DNA of 25,325 nucleotides from JBOGIF01 sp050742415 (GCA_050742415.1 JBOGIF010000091.1:1-25325); one strand, 5' to 3'; positions 16,069 through 23,015 are shown, numbered from the stretch's first letter. The notes: a model not told the origin generated them from the sequence alone. Program-made: numbers and translations.

Positions 16069-16461
16069 GTGACCAGCCAGCAGAAGCTCGTTCCCGTGTT
16101 CGTGTTCGTGGTGTTGGCGGCGGCCATCGGCTACGCCCTGCTCCCGTTCCGGTTCGCCGACGCCGTCAACTGCGGGCCGCCCCTGCTCGGCGCCAAGGCC
16201 AAGACCAAGACGGTGTCGAGCCGCGGGTTCATCAAGCCCGAGGAAGACTGCCTAGCGGCGGGCAAGAGCCGGCTCACCGTGTCCGCCGTGGTCGCGTTCA
16301 TCGCCGTGCTGGCCGGCACCGCCATGGTGGGGCTGCAACCCCTCAGCCAGGAATGCCTGAGCGGCGGCCACGACGACTGCACCGAATGGTGGCCGAACAT
16401 CGCCGGCGGCCTGGGGGAGCGCCTGGGCTGCCAGTGCGACTGCCACTCCGCCGCCTGGTGA
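16069..16461 (+). CDS. Small two-helix membrane protein, Cys-rich tail
   Basis: I do not recognise this 130-aa protein. Two hydrophobic segments are visible, at about 8-27 (VPVFVFVVLAAAIGYALLPF) and 68-90 (LTVSAVVAFIAVLAGTAMVG). Between them lies a loop with Cys-Gly-Pro-Pro and a Cys near residue 63. The C-terminus is rich in Cys and Trp (QECLSGGHDDC, then LGCQCDCHSAAW), which could bind metal or form disulfides. The start is GTG at 16069, with TAGGAG a few bases upstream. The 14-bp gap after asd suggests co-transcription, but a role in the aspartate pathway is not supported. Confidence 0.7.
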   Translation: MTSQQKLVPVFVFVVLAAAIGYALLPFRFADAVNCGPPLLGAKAKTKTVSSRGFIKPEEDCLAAGKSRLTVSAVVAFIAVLAGTAMVGLQPLSQECLSGGHDDCTEWWPNIAGGLGERLGCQCDCHSAAW

Positions 16462-16472
16462 GATTGGTCGGG

Positions 16473-17357
16473 ATGTCGTCGGGCCCTGTCTTCATCCGGT
16501 TCTTCTGGCCGATTCTCGCCGCGCTGCGTGAACTGGGCGGATCCGCGAAACCCCGTGAGGTCGTCGACCTGGTGATCGAAAGGCTCGAGATCCCCGACGA
16601 CGAGCGAGCCGAGCGAACCAAGAGTGGCTCGCTACGAGTCGTCAACCAGGTTCATTGGGCTCGGAACTACCTCGCTTGGGCTGGTTTGCTCGATGGCTCG
16701 CAGCGAGGGAGGTGGGCGCTGAGCGCCAAGGGCTGGGAAGTGCCCTTGGAGCAGCAGCATCAGCAATCCGCCTTCGATCTCTTCAAACAAGTCCGAGTCG
16801 AGCACAGAGACGAATGGGGACGGTCTTCCGGAGACGACGCAAGTGACGACGCTGAGTCCGAGGAGACGCCGGTTGCCCTCGACGAAGTGGAGTCGGGCGA
16901 GATCGCCTTGACGACCGATCTTCGCTCGATCGTCCTCGCGCTCAGCCCAGCCGGGTTCGAGAACCTTTGCAAGCGCTTGCTCACGGAGCTCGGCCTAGTC
17001 CAGCTTCGAACCGTCGGACAGGCCGGTGATCGAGGCATCGATATCGAAGGTCACCTCCGGGTCAATGCCGTGGTGACCTTTCGCGTTGGCGTCCAGTGCA
17101 AGCTCTACAGCGATGGGAACAAGGTGACGCCACGTCAGATCCGTGAGTTCCAGGGGGCGCTCGGTCCTTACGACCGCGGGATCTTCATGACAACAAGCGT
17201 CTTCACCCAGCAGGCCGAGGACCAAGCGGCATCACCGGGCTACAAGCCGATCGATCTGATCGACGGTGAAAGGTTGATCGAACTCCTCCAGGAGAACGGG
17301 CTCGGGATCAGGCGTGTGACGCTTGTCGACCACAGCTTCTTCGCGCCCTTCCGCTAA
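16473..17357 (+). CDS. Mrr-family restriction endonuclease
   Basis: The 294-aa protein has the two-part build of Mrr type IV enzymes, which cut modified DNA. The N-terminal winged-helix module (FWPILAALRELGGSAKPREV...VHWARNYLAWAGLLD...WALSAKGW) reaches to about residue 95. An acidic linker follows. The Mrr catalytic domain begins GFENLCKRLLTELGL near 160 and contains GDRGIDIEG (Asp186, Asp190) and VGVQCKLYS (Gln208, Lys210), the PD-(D/E)xK core, then GALGPYDRGIFMTTSVFTQQ. I chose the ATG at 16473; longer frames overlap the upstream gene. Codon use looks less GC-biased than the neighbours, a sign of transfer. No methylase is nearby, as expected for type IV. Confidence 0.9.
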   Translation: MSSGPVFIRFFWPILAALRELGGSAKPREVVDLVIERLEIPDDERAERTKSGSLRVVNQVHWARNYLAWAGLLDGSQRGRWALSAKGWEVPLEQQHQQSAFDLFKQVRVEHRDEWGRSSGDDASDDAESEETPVALDEVESGEIALTTDLRSIVLALSPAGFENLCKRLLTELGLVQLRTVGQAGDRGIDIEGHLRVNAVVTFRVGVQCKLYSDGNKVTPRQIREFQGALGPYDRGIFMTTSVFTQQAEDQAASPGYKPIDLIDGERLIELLQENGLGIRRVTLVDHSFFAPFR

Positions 17358-17390
17358 CGGCTGCTCCTAGGCTGCACCGTCTCCGGACCG

Positions 17391-17666
17391 CTACGGCCCG
17401 GTGCCTTCGGTTCCCGCCAGGGCGGCGTCGACCTCGCTCGCCAACCGGTCCTGCCAGTCTTCATCGCCCTGGCGGACGTCAGCCCAGACGGCACTCTCGT
17501 GGACGATGCGCTTCGCCTCACCGAGGGGTAGGCGGAGGTGCTCGACAGTCGCCTTGATGCAGTCGACCTTGGAGAAACCCTCGGCCCGGAGGGCGGCGAT
17601 GATGGCGTCCCAGCGGTCGCCGGCCTGCCACAGGGTGGCAGCTCGCTCCGTCACCGAAACGCTCAT
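17391..17666 (-). CDS. Unknown protein Y, bL12 C-terminal-domain-like motif
   Basis: The 91-aa product has no name that I can give with confidence. Its centre, FSKVDCIKATVEHLRLPLGEAKRIVHES, matches the pattern of the ribosomal protein bL12 C-terminal domain (xVIKxVRxxTGLxLxEAKxLVE). This gives two helices joined by a Leu-Pro-Leu-rich turn. It is flanked by WxxGDRWDAIIAALRAEG and by WADVRQGDEDWQDRLASEVD. A paralogue (roughly 60% identical by eye) is at 19063-19323. It overlaps the upstream gene X by four bases (ATGA), and the paralogue keeps the same coupling. The ribosome-like similarity is a motif match only. A role as an antitoxin or accessory of X is inference from coupling. Confidence 0.72.
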   Translation of the reverse strand: MSVSVTERAATLWQAGDRWDAIIAALRAEGFSKVDCIKATVEHLRLPLGEAKRIVHESAVWADVRQGDEDWQDRLASEVDAALAGTEGTGP

Positions 17667-17983
17667 CGGGGCTTCCTTTCGAGGTCGATGGTCACGTCCA
17701 CGATACGCCCGGGGCGAGCGCCGGTCAGCCGGACTCCGGTGACATGGAGCCGGGTGAAGCCCGCTGCTCGAAGGCGCGGGAACAGCTCGGAGCGGGAGGC
17801 GGCCATGAGGGGACCCACGCCGACCACGGCCCGTTCGACGCCGGCCGGGAAGACGGCCATGTCCCGGAGATGGAGGGTGGCGCCGTCGATCTCGACCTCC
17901 GCCAGCAACTCGATGCGCACGCCCGCAACGACCGTGTGCCACTCGAACAGCTCGCCGGGCCAGACGCCGTCAGGGTCGGTCAC
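17663..17983 (-). CDS. Unknown protein X, coupled to Y
   Basis: The 106-aa product is not recognised. It reads as mixed beta/alpha: WPGELFEWHTVVAGVRIELL, then VEIDGATLHLRDMAVFP, a helix AASRSELFPRLRAAGFTRLHV and a final strand with ARPGRIVDVTIDL. It has no signal peptide or membrane segment. I chose the GTG at 17983; the open frame extends upstream only by reading through the tRNA-Pro fragment at 18006-18049, which cannot be native coding sequence. A stump of the same C-terminus (PGRTVDITIDL) precedes the paralogue of Y at 19320-19375. The X-Y pair is therefore a real, duplicated two-gene unit. Confidence 0.65.
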   Translation of the reverse strand: MTDPDGVWPGELFEWHTVVAGVRIELLAEVEIDGATLHLRDMAVFPAGVERAVVGVGPLMAASRSELFPRLRAAGFTRLHVTGVRLTGARPGRIVDVTIDLERKPR

Positions 17984-18005
17984 CTTGTCGCGGTAGCGCG
18001 CACTG

Positions 18006-18049
18006 GTCGGGAAGGCGGGATTTGAACCCGCGGCCTCAGCGTCCCGAAC
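18006..18049 (-). repeat. Distal att repeat: 44-bp copy of the tRNA-Pro(CGG) 3' part
   Basis: These 44 bases match 20486-20529 exactly. They hold the tRNA-Pro 3' part from the anticodon loop to the discriminator, plus one base. The rest of the tRNA is missing, so this is a scar, not a gene. Identity ends one base beyond the anticodon loop, the usual crossover place for tRNA-targeting integrases. Confidence 0.9.
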
Positions 18050-18238
18050 CCCGTCCGGGCCGATTCCATCGATGCAGGTCGAGGCACTGTCGGGCACGAA
18101 AGCCCAGTTCAGACAGCATTTCGGCCTGTCCGATGGTGACCGCCAGAAACCGCCTGGGCGCGTACGAATGTGGTCTGTCTGTGGTCTGAAACGTCGTTCC
18201 TCGCCGTAGCCTGTCGTCGCGGATCCTGCCGGTCGACG

Positions 18239-18511
18239 TCATGCCGGCTCGACCACCGCGCCGTACCGCTGCTGTGCGGCCTGGGCCGAAGTGCCGAGTA
18301 TGTCGCCGATCCGTTGCCAGGAGAGTCCCTTGGTTCTGGCCGCGGCGACCGCTTCGACCACCTGGCGTTCGCCGCGCGCCCGTGCGATGGTCGCTCGCTG
18401 GAGCAGGTACTCCTCAACCGGTCGTTCATCGCCAGGCTTCGGGTCGTAGCCCTCGAAGCGCTGGGCGAGCTCGTCGCCGTGATCGATGATCTCTTGGATT
18501 GATCGAGGCAT
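18239..18511 (-). CDS. Small HTH protein, probable antitoxin
   Basis: The 90-aa protein ends in a clear helix-turn-helix: GLSWQRIGDILGTSAQAAQQ, followed by RYG. The N-terminal half (RSIQEIIDHGDELAQRFEGY...RPVEEYLLQRATIARARGER) is helical and may dimerise or bind the partner. It starts with ATG at 18511, three bases after the stop of the upstream small gene, so the two should be co-translated. A toxin-first, HTH-second order is found in several toxin-antitoxin types (HigBA, BrnTA). The DNA-binding call is firm; the antitoxin role is inference from pairing and location in a tRNA-borne element. Confidence 0.75.
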   Translation of the reverse strand: MPRSIQEIIDHGDELAQRFEGYDPKPGDERPVEEYLLQRATIARARGERQVVEAVAAARTKGLSWQRIGDILGTSAQAAQQRYGAVVEPA

Positions 18512-18514
18512 CGG

Positions 18515-18742
18515 CTACTCCAGGAACTTGGATCGGGCCGGCATGGCGTGAACGATGAACTCGATGCCCTCGCCCGCCGCGACGCCGACCTCCAGCAGGG
18601 CCGCAGACTCGCCAGCGCCGATGAGCATCGTCAGGTCGCCGAGGTCGAACACTCGGATCGGGTTCCGATAGGCGTGCAACATGTCGTCGTCACGGACCCC
18701 GTGCTTGCGAGCACTCGCAAGCACCACCGGGTCCACACCCAA
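18515..18742 (-). CDS. Small BrnT-like putative toxin
   Basis: The 75-aa protein contains ASARKHGVRDDDMLHAYRNP, then strands DLTMLIGAG and LLEVGV, and ends IEFIVHAMPARSKFLE. The order KHGV-helix, then iG...llevg, then vHAmpAR is reminiscent of BrnT-type RNase toxins, though shorter and lacking their usual C-terminal RRA tail. The start may be the TTG at 18742 or the GTG at 18736; both give the motif start GVDPVVLASARK or nearly so. It lies directly upstream of the HTH gene. The gene is real, as it has a coherent protein pattern and a tight unit; the toxin call is tentative. Confidence 0.65.
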   Translation of the reverse strand: MGVDPVVLASARKHGVRDDDMLHAYRNPIRVFDLGDLTMLIGAGESAALLEVGVAAGEGIEFIVHAMPARSKFLE

Positions 18743-18826
18743 AGGTACCTTGACAACCTGCCGATGTCACTGGCCGGGTGATCCGCTGCCACCTCTCCAG
18801 CTGACAACCGTCGTTCCCCGGGCCGG

Positions 18827-19066
18827 CTATTGCGGAAGGAGTCGTGCGTGGCGGAACTCGTCGATCGCCTGCTCGGGGATCCCGACGGCGTCCAGGTGGA
18901 CGATCGACTCGCCCAGCCGAACTCGCTCGGGCTCGACGGCCTCCCCGAGGAACGTCCAGATGAAGCCGGTGTCGTCGATCTGGTTCACGTCGGCCGCGAG
19001 GGTTACCTCGATGTCGCTGGGTTGGTAGGAACGGCGGCGGCGACCACGAGGCCTCGGCCGGCTCAC
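18827..19066 (-). CDS. Unknown 79-aa protein Z
   Basis: The protein starts with a basic stretch (SRPRPRGRRRRSYQPSD) and has a compact core, ADVNQIDDTGFIWTFLGEAV, followed by ERVRLGESIVHL. The core vaguely recalls small actinobacterial hypothetical proteins with DVN.EDDDGFGW. The function is unknown. The start at 19066 overlaps the stop of the Y paralogue by four bases, so Z is the second or third gene of the x'-Y'-Z unit. The basic N-terminus could contact nucleic acid, but this is only charge. Confidence 0.55.
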   Translation of the reverse strand: MSRPRPRGRRRRSYQPSDIEVTLAADVNQIDDTGFIWTFLGEAVEPERVRLGESIVHLDAVGIPEQAIDEFRHARLLPQ

Positions 19067-19323
19067 GAGCGGGATTCGCTCGCGTCGATTTCAGCGAGAA
19101 GGCGGTCCTGCCATTCGCCGTCTCGTGCCCGTACGTCCGCCCACGTCTGGCTGTCGTGAACCACACGCTTGGCGTCGTCGAGCGGCAGTCGGAGCAGCTC
19201 CACGGTGGCCTTGATGCAGTCGACCTTGGTGAAGCCCTCGGCCCGAAGGGTGGCCAGGATCGTGTCCCAGCGGGCTCCGTCGTCCCACAGGCTCGAAGCC
19301 CGGTCGGTAACCTGAGTGCTCAC
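19063..19323 (-). CDS. Unknown protein Y', paralogue of Y
   Basis: The 86-aa product is closely related to Y at 17391-17666. It shares LRAEGF(T/S)KVDCIKATVE, LRLPL..AKR(I/V)VH and WADVR...WQDRL in the same order, so both copies are under constraint. The bL12 C-terminal-like centre is kept. The start GTG at 19323 overlaps the stop of the X stump (GTGA), exactly as Y overlaps X. Here, however, X has been reduced to about 17 codons, so Y' survives without its partner. The 3' end overlaps Z. Confidence 0.7.
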   Translation of the reverse strand: MSTQVTDRASSLWDDGARWDTILATLRAEGFTKVDCIKATVELLRLPLDDAKRVVHDSQTWADVRARDGEWQDRLLAEIDASESRS

Positions 19324-19375
19324 GTTGGCTCCCCCGTGAGGTCGATCGTGATGTCAACTGTACGCCCGGGGTTGG
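19320..19375 (-). pseudogene. C-terminal stump of an X paralogue
   Basis: The minus strand reads GTNPGRTVDITIDLTGEPT and then a TGA at 19320-19322. This lines up with the end of X (PGRIVDVTIDLERKPR). A TAG lies directly upstream in this frame, and no X-like sequence is visible further up. The upstream nine-tenths of the gene have been deleted. Confidence 0.7.
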
Positions 19376-19594
19376 TTCCCTACCCAGGACGTTGGCCGCT
19401 CTTTCAGGTGCTCCCGGAGTTGCCCGCACACCGTCGATGTGAGTTGCACCGTTCGCCGAGAGCCGCTCTTGGGTGGACCCTGCTCGGTGCGCCCACCTAC
19501 GACCGTGAGCGCTCCGCCACCTCAACCTTGCCCGCCTCCAGATCGACCAGGCGGACCTCCTGGAGGGTCTTTGGCGCGGTCTGCTCAGTCGGCG

Positions 19595-20473
19595 CTACTT
19601 CTCGGCGGGCTCGCAGCCGGGCTGGCCGGGCAGAAGCGGGCGGAAGGCCAGGGAAACGAGCTTGCCGTCGACAGCCCACGGGGTGCGAGCGGTGGCCCGG
19701 TTCAACGCCTGCCGCAGGGTGGTGGCGTCCGCGCCGGCCACCAGGGTGCACGAGGGGTCGACTGCCGGGTCCCCGTCCCGGCGCAGCAGCGTCGACAGGG
19801 GCCACCGCATTTCGGGCTGGGGGAGTTCGGGTTCGGCCCGGTAGGCACCCAAGAGGTAAACCGCGATGGCCTCGGGCTCCCATGGCGACTCGCCCGGCGG
19901 CAGGTCCTGCGTGGCGTCCACGAACGCCGAGAGGGCGCGCCGGGCTGGGGTGTCGCCTGAGGCGAATTCGAGCGCGTAGGCGGAATGCCGGTACGTCCGG
20001 CCGCCGGCGTTGATAACCACGACCGTATTGGCTGCATCGGCCACGAGGCCCACCGGCTGACCGTCCTCGCGGGTGGTGGGCAAACTGAAGTCGAGGGAGT
20101 CGGCAAGCAGGCCAAGTTCGGCGGCTCACTTCACCAGGTCGTCGACCACAGCGGCGTCGGCCCGCACCGACTGGTGGGGCACCATCGCCGGCCCGGGGTA
20201 GATCTCCGGCACGGGGGCCGGCGTGATCACCAAGCTGTCACCCAGCACGGTCAGCGTGGGCGTTGTCGACACGAAATCCTCGGGGGGCCCGAAGGTGGGG
20301 TCGAGCATCACTTGGACCACCACATCGTCGGCACCCGTCGGCCGGGCCGGGAACGGCGCGTTGCCCGCCGTGACCGTGCTCTGGGCGCAGGCGGCTAGTG
20401 CAAGTGCCAGAGCCAGCGCTCGGACCGGCGACTTCCACGCGTACGCCGCGAGCACGCTCGCGAGGCTAGCCAC
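19595..20473 (-). pseudogene. Lipoprotein gene interrupted by one in-frame TGA
   Basis: One frame runs from GTG at 20473 to TAG at 19595, about 292 codons, with a single TGA at 20126-20128. The N-terminus has a hydrophobic stretch and lipobox-like LALAAC (Cys29). The text on both sides of the stop belongs together: EIYPGPAMVPHQSVRADAAV, DDLVK, stop, then AAELGLLADSLDFSLPTTRE and a strand-rich region GLVADAANTVVVINAGGRTY. This recalls an actinobacterial lipoprotein family with a YPGPAL motif; the function is unknown. A CGA-to-TGA change would explain the stop. Otherwise the frame is clean, so the change is recent, a sequencing error, or read through. Confidence 0.7.
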
Positions 20474-20485
20474 ATGAGTGAGTGA

Positions 20486-20529
20486 GTCGGGAAGGCGGGA
20501 TTTGAACCCGCGGCCTCAGCGTCCCGAAC
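20486..20529 (-). repeat. Proximal att repeat inside tRNA-Pro(CGG)
   Basis: This is the second perfect copy of the 44-bp repeat at 18006-18049. It covers the tRNA-Pro discriminator, acceptor 3' strand, T arm, variable loop and the anticodon 3' strand and loop. Confidence 0.9.
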
Positions 20530-20560
20530 GCTGCGCGCTGCCAAGCTGCGCCACTTCCCG
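20487..20560 (-). tRNA. tRNA-Pro(CGG), integration target
   Basis: A 74-nt cloverleaf: acceptor CGGGAAG pairs with CTTCCCG, the anticodon stem CAGCG/CGCTG encloses TTCGGGA (anticodon CGG), and the T arm reads GCGGG-TTCAAAT-CCCGC. The discriminator is A and no CCA is encoded. The C1:G72 pair is a known tRNA-Pro feature. Its 3' part is duplicated 2.5 kb downstream. Confidence 0.97.
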
Positions 20561-20571
20561 TTGGCCTGATC

Positions 20572-21072
20572 CTACCGGCTGCCGGCCTGCACCTCGCGTT
20601 CGTGGTCGAGGAGATGGCGCTTGGCGTCGAGCCCGCCGGCGTAGCCGGTGAGGGCTCCGCTCGCCCCCACGACCCGGTGGCAGGGAACGACGATCCAGAT
20701 GGGGTTGCGCCCGCAGGCGGCGCCCACCGCTCGGGCCGCCGTGGGCCGTTCCACGGCACGGGCGATACCGCCGTAGGTGGCGGTGGCGGCGAAGGGAACG
20801 GCGCAGAGGGCCGACCAGATCCGGCGCTGGAGATCGCTCCCGCGCAGGTCCAGGTCCAGATCGAAGGCCCGGCGGTCCCCGGCGAAGTACTCGTCGAGCT
20901 GGACGACCACCCGCGCCAGCGGTCCGGCGTCGTCGATCAGGTCGGCCTCGGGCTGGCGCCCCGGTGCCGGGCGGTGGGTGGTCAGGTGGAGACCGACCAG
21001 CACGCGCTCGTCCCCCACGATCTGCGCGGGACCGAGGGGAGTGGGATGGGTCGTGCGGTAGAGCTTGGTCAC
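20572..21072 (-). CDS. ogt: Methylated-DNA--protein-cysteine methyltransferase
   Basis: This suicide enzyme removes the methyl group from O6-methylguanine in DNA. The 166-aa protein has the active-site loop IVVPCHRVVGASG (Cys131), the DNA-binding helices LQRRIWSALCAVPFAATATY and RAVGAACGRNP, and the late GYAGGLDAKRHLLDHE. The N-terminal half is the usual ribonuclease-like domain. I chose the GTG at 21072, which overlaps the stop of the Ada-AlkA gene by four bases (GTGA), so the two repair genes are coupled. It supplies the O6-methyltransferase activity missing from that fusion. Confidence 0.95.
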   Translation of the reverse strand: MTKLYRTTHPTPLGPAQIVGDERVLVGLHLTTHRPAPGRQPEADLIDDAGPLARVVVQLDEYFAGDRRAFDLDLDLRGSDLQRRIWSALCAVPFAATATYGGIARAVERPTAARAVGAACGRNPIWIVVPCHRVVGASGALTGYAGGLDAKRHLLDHEREVQAGSR

Positions 21073-22526
21073 GGAGCCTCCTGGTTCCAGAGGTGGTGGG
21101 TGGCATAGGAGCGCCACGGCCGCCAACGCATGGCGAGGCCGGCCGCCGATCGCGGACGGCAGTCCTGGCCCAGCGCGGCGAGGCCCCTCCGCACGCCCCG
21201 GTCGGTGGGCAGGAACGAGTCGGGATCGCCGAAGGCGCGCATGCGCACGTAGGCGACCGTCCACCCGCCGATGCCCGGCAGCTCCAGCAGCCGGGCGCTC
21301 GCCTCGTCGCGATCGGCCCCGGGATCCAGGCCGATCCGGCCGTCGGCCACGGCCGTGGCGAGAGCCACCACTGCTGCAGCCCGCGAACCGGGGAGCGCCA
21401 TCGCCGCGGCGTCGGCCCCGGCGAGGGCGGCGGCGTCCGGGAACCGGTGGGTCAGTGTCCCCGACGGGGTGCCCAGCGGCCGGCCGAAGGCCAGGGCGAG
21501 CCGGCCTGCCAGTGCCCGGGCACCGGCCACGCTCACCTGCTGGCCCATCACCGCCCGCACCGCCATCTCGGCCCCGTCAACGGCACCGGGCGCCCGCAGG
21601 CCCGGCCGCCGGCGCACGGCCGGGCCCAGCACCGGGTCGGCACCGAGGAAACCGTCGACCGCCACCGGATCGGCGTCGAGGTCGAGGAGGCGGCGGGTGC
21701 GGCTGACCGCGGCCGGCAGGTCGCGCAGGTCTTCGAGGATCAGCCCCGCCCGCAGGTCGGTCCCGACCTCCACCACGCCGGCGCCGTGGGGCAGGTCCAG
21801 CACCCGCCGGAACCCCCCGCCCGCCGGCGCCTCCTCCACCCCCGGCACCGCCCGGCTCCGGAGGAAGCCGAGAAGGCGCGGCCCGTCGATCGGCTCCCGG
21901 TGCGGCAGGCGCAGGATCAGCCGGCCCGGGGCCGCCGGCACGACGTCGCCGGCCGGCCCGCTCCCGTCCGGCCGTCCCGCCCGGAGCTGTACCGGTGTGC
22001 ACCCGTATACGTCGCGCACGGTGGCATTGAACTGGCGCACGCTGGCGAAGCCGGCGGCAAAGGCCACGTCGGCGGCGGAGAGGTCGGTGGCCTGCATCAG
22101 CGCCCGGGCGGTCTGGGTCCGTTGGGCCCGGGCCAGTGCCAGCGGCCCGGCGCCGACCTCATTAACCAGGAGCCGGTTCAGGTGGCGCTCGCTGTACCCG
22201 AGGCGCCGCGACAGGCCCCCTACGCCCTCCCGGTCGACGATCCCGTCGGCCACCAGGCGCATGGCCCGGCCGACGACGTCGGCCCGGGCGTTCCACTCCG
22301 GTGAGCCGGGTGTGGCATCGGGCAGGCACCGCTTGCAGGCCCGGAAGCCGGCCTGGTGGGCGGCCGCCGACGAGGGGAAAAACCGGACGTTCGCCCGTCT
22401 CGGGGTCGTGGCCGGGCAGCTCGGCCGGCAGTAGATCCCGGTCGTGGTGACCGCGGTGTAGAACCAACCGTCGAAGCGCGGGTCTCGGCTCCGGATGGCC
22501 CGGTAGCAGCGCTCGTCGTCCAGCAC
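21069..22526 (-). CDS. Ada regulator fused to AlkA DNA glycosylase
   Basis: The 485-aa protein joins methyl sensing to base excision. Residues 1-75 are the Ada zinc domain: YRAIRSRDPRFDGWFYTAVT and the four Cys ligands Cys33, Cys37, Cys64 and Cys67, Cys33 being the phosphotriester methyl acceptor. Residues about 80-185 are an AraC-type HTH (GLSRRLGYSERHLNRLLVNE; AFAAGFASVRQFNATVRDVY). The rest is an AlkA N-terminal domain and the HhH-GPD fold, with VMGQQVSVAGARALAGRL, LPGIGGWTVAYVRMRAFGDP and catalytic Asp442 in FLPTD. Such fusions remove 3-methyladenine and activate the adaptive response. The start at 22526 gives the family N-terminus. Confidence 0.95.
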   Translation of the reverse strand: MLDDERCYRAIRSRDPRFDGWFYTAVTTTGIYCRPSCPATTPRRANVRFFPSSAAAHQAGFRACKRCLPDATPGSPEWNARADVVGRAMRLVADGIVDREGVGGLSRRLGYSERHLNRLLVNEVGAGPLALARAQRTQTARALMQATDLSAADVAFAAGFASVRQFNATVRDVYGCTPVQLRAGRPDGSGPAGDVVPAAPGRLILRLPHREPIDGPRLLGFLRSRAVPGVEEAPAGGGFRRVLDLPHGAGVVEVGTDLRAGLILEDLRDLPAAVSRTRRLLDLDADPVAVDGFLGADPVLGPAVRRRPGLRAPGAVDGAEMAVRAVMGQQVSVAGARALAGRLALAFGRPLGTPSGTLTHRFPDAAALAGADAAAMALPGSRAAAVVALATAVADGRIGLDPGADRDEASARLLELPGIGGWTVAYVRMRAFGDPDSFLPTDRGVRRGLAALGQDCRPRSAAGLAMRWRPWRSYATHHLWNQEAP

Positions 22527-22586
22527 CCCACCAGCCTGGCGCTGTTCACGCCTCCCGTCTGGCGGGAATCGGACGGGGCGGTGGAT

Positions 22587-23015
22587 TCACCCTTCCCGCG
22601 GCGGGACGGGGACGGTCACGGGCCGGAGCGACTCGTCCTCGAAGCGCCCGCCCCCGAGGAGGGCCCGTATGGCCCGGGTCAGACGGATGGGGTCGACGGG
22701 CTTGAGGACCCAACCGTCGGCGGTCGACTGGCGGGCGAGGAACACGTCGGCCCGGCGGTCGAGGAGCATCAGGACCGGCACGTGCCCGAGCCGGCCGGCG
22801 CCTTCCTCCAGCCGCAGGTCGAGGCACACGGCCATGCCGCCCATCTTCCCGATCTGGAGGTCGAGCACGACCAGGTCGGGCTGGTGGTGGACGACCGCCG
22901 GCAGCACCTCGGCCCCTCGCGTGAGCTCCCGGACCACGGTCGCGGGGTCGTCGAGGCTCCCCTTCACGTCGGCTCGAACGGTCGCGGCGTCGCTCGCGAT
23001 CAGGATCTCGGGCAC
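22587..23015 (-). CDS. Stand-alone response-regulator receiver protein
   Basis: The 142-aa protein is a receiver domain without an output domain. The phospho-acceptor is Asp52 in LVVLDLQIGKMGG, the conserved Lys105 is in WVLKPVDP, and VLMLLDRRA provides the beta-4 strand, where the usual Thr/Ser is replaced by Leu/Asp. The early acidic pair is weak (IASDA). A tail of about 20 residues (FEDESLRPVTVPVPPREG) follows the last helix. It may serve as a phosphate relay or a partner-binding switch. The GTG at 23015 lies 71 bp from the divergent STAS gene, and the pairing suggests shared signalling; no kinase is in the window. Confidence 0.85.
   Translation of the reverse strand: MPEILIASDAATVRADVKGSLDDPATVVRELTRGAEVLPAVVHHQPDLVVLDLQIGKMGGMAVCLDLRLEEGAGRLGHVPVLMLLDRRADVFLARQSTADGWVLKPVDPIRLTRAIRALLGGGRFEDESLRPVTVPVPPREG

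Larger units (their letters stand above)
18006..20529. mobile_element. Remnant integrative element at tRNA-Pro(CGG)
   Basis: About 2.5 kb lies between two perfect 44-bp copies of the tRNA-Pro 3' part, with the intact tRNA on the right. Cargo on the minus strand, from the tRNA side: a lipoprotein gene with an internal stop, a stump of X, an intact Y paralogue, a small unknown gene, and a toxin/HTH-like pair. No integrase can be read. I see no gene in 18050-18238, which holds a short direct repeat TGGTCTG near 18170, and none in 19381-19594. Loss of the integrase suggests a fixed, eroding island. Confidence 0.75.

Noticed and set aside
16465..16473. TGGTCGGGA before mrr, matching the edge of the tRNA-Pro repeat, as a third att scar
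   Set aside because: Only nine bases match and the conserved T-arm part is absent; chance is likely in GC-rich DNA.
17984..18097. N-terminal extension of X through the tRNA-Pro fragment
   Set aside because: The frame is open only because the tRNA scar happens to lack a stop; the sequence there is identical to tRNA-Pro, so X should start near 17983.
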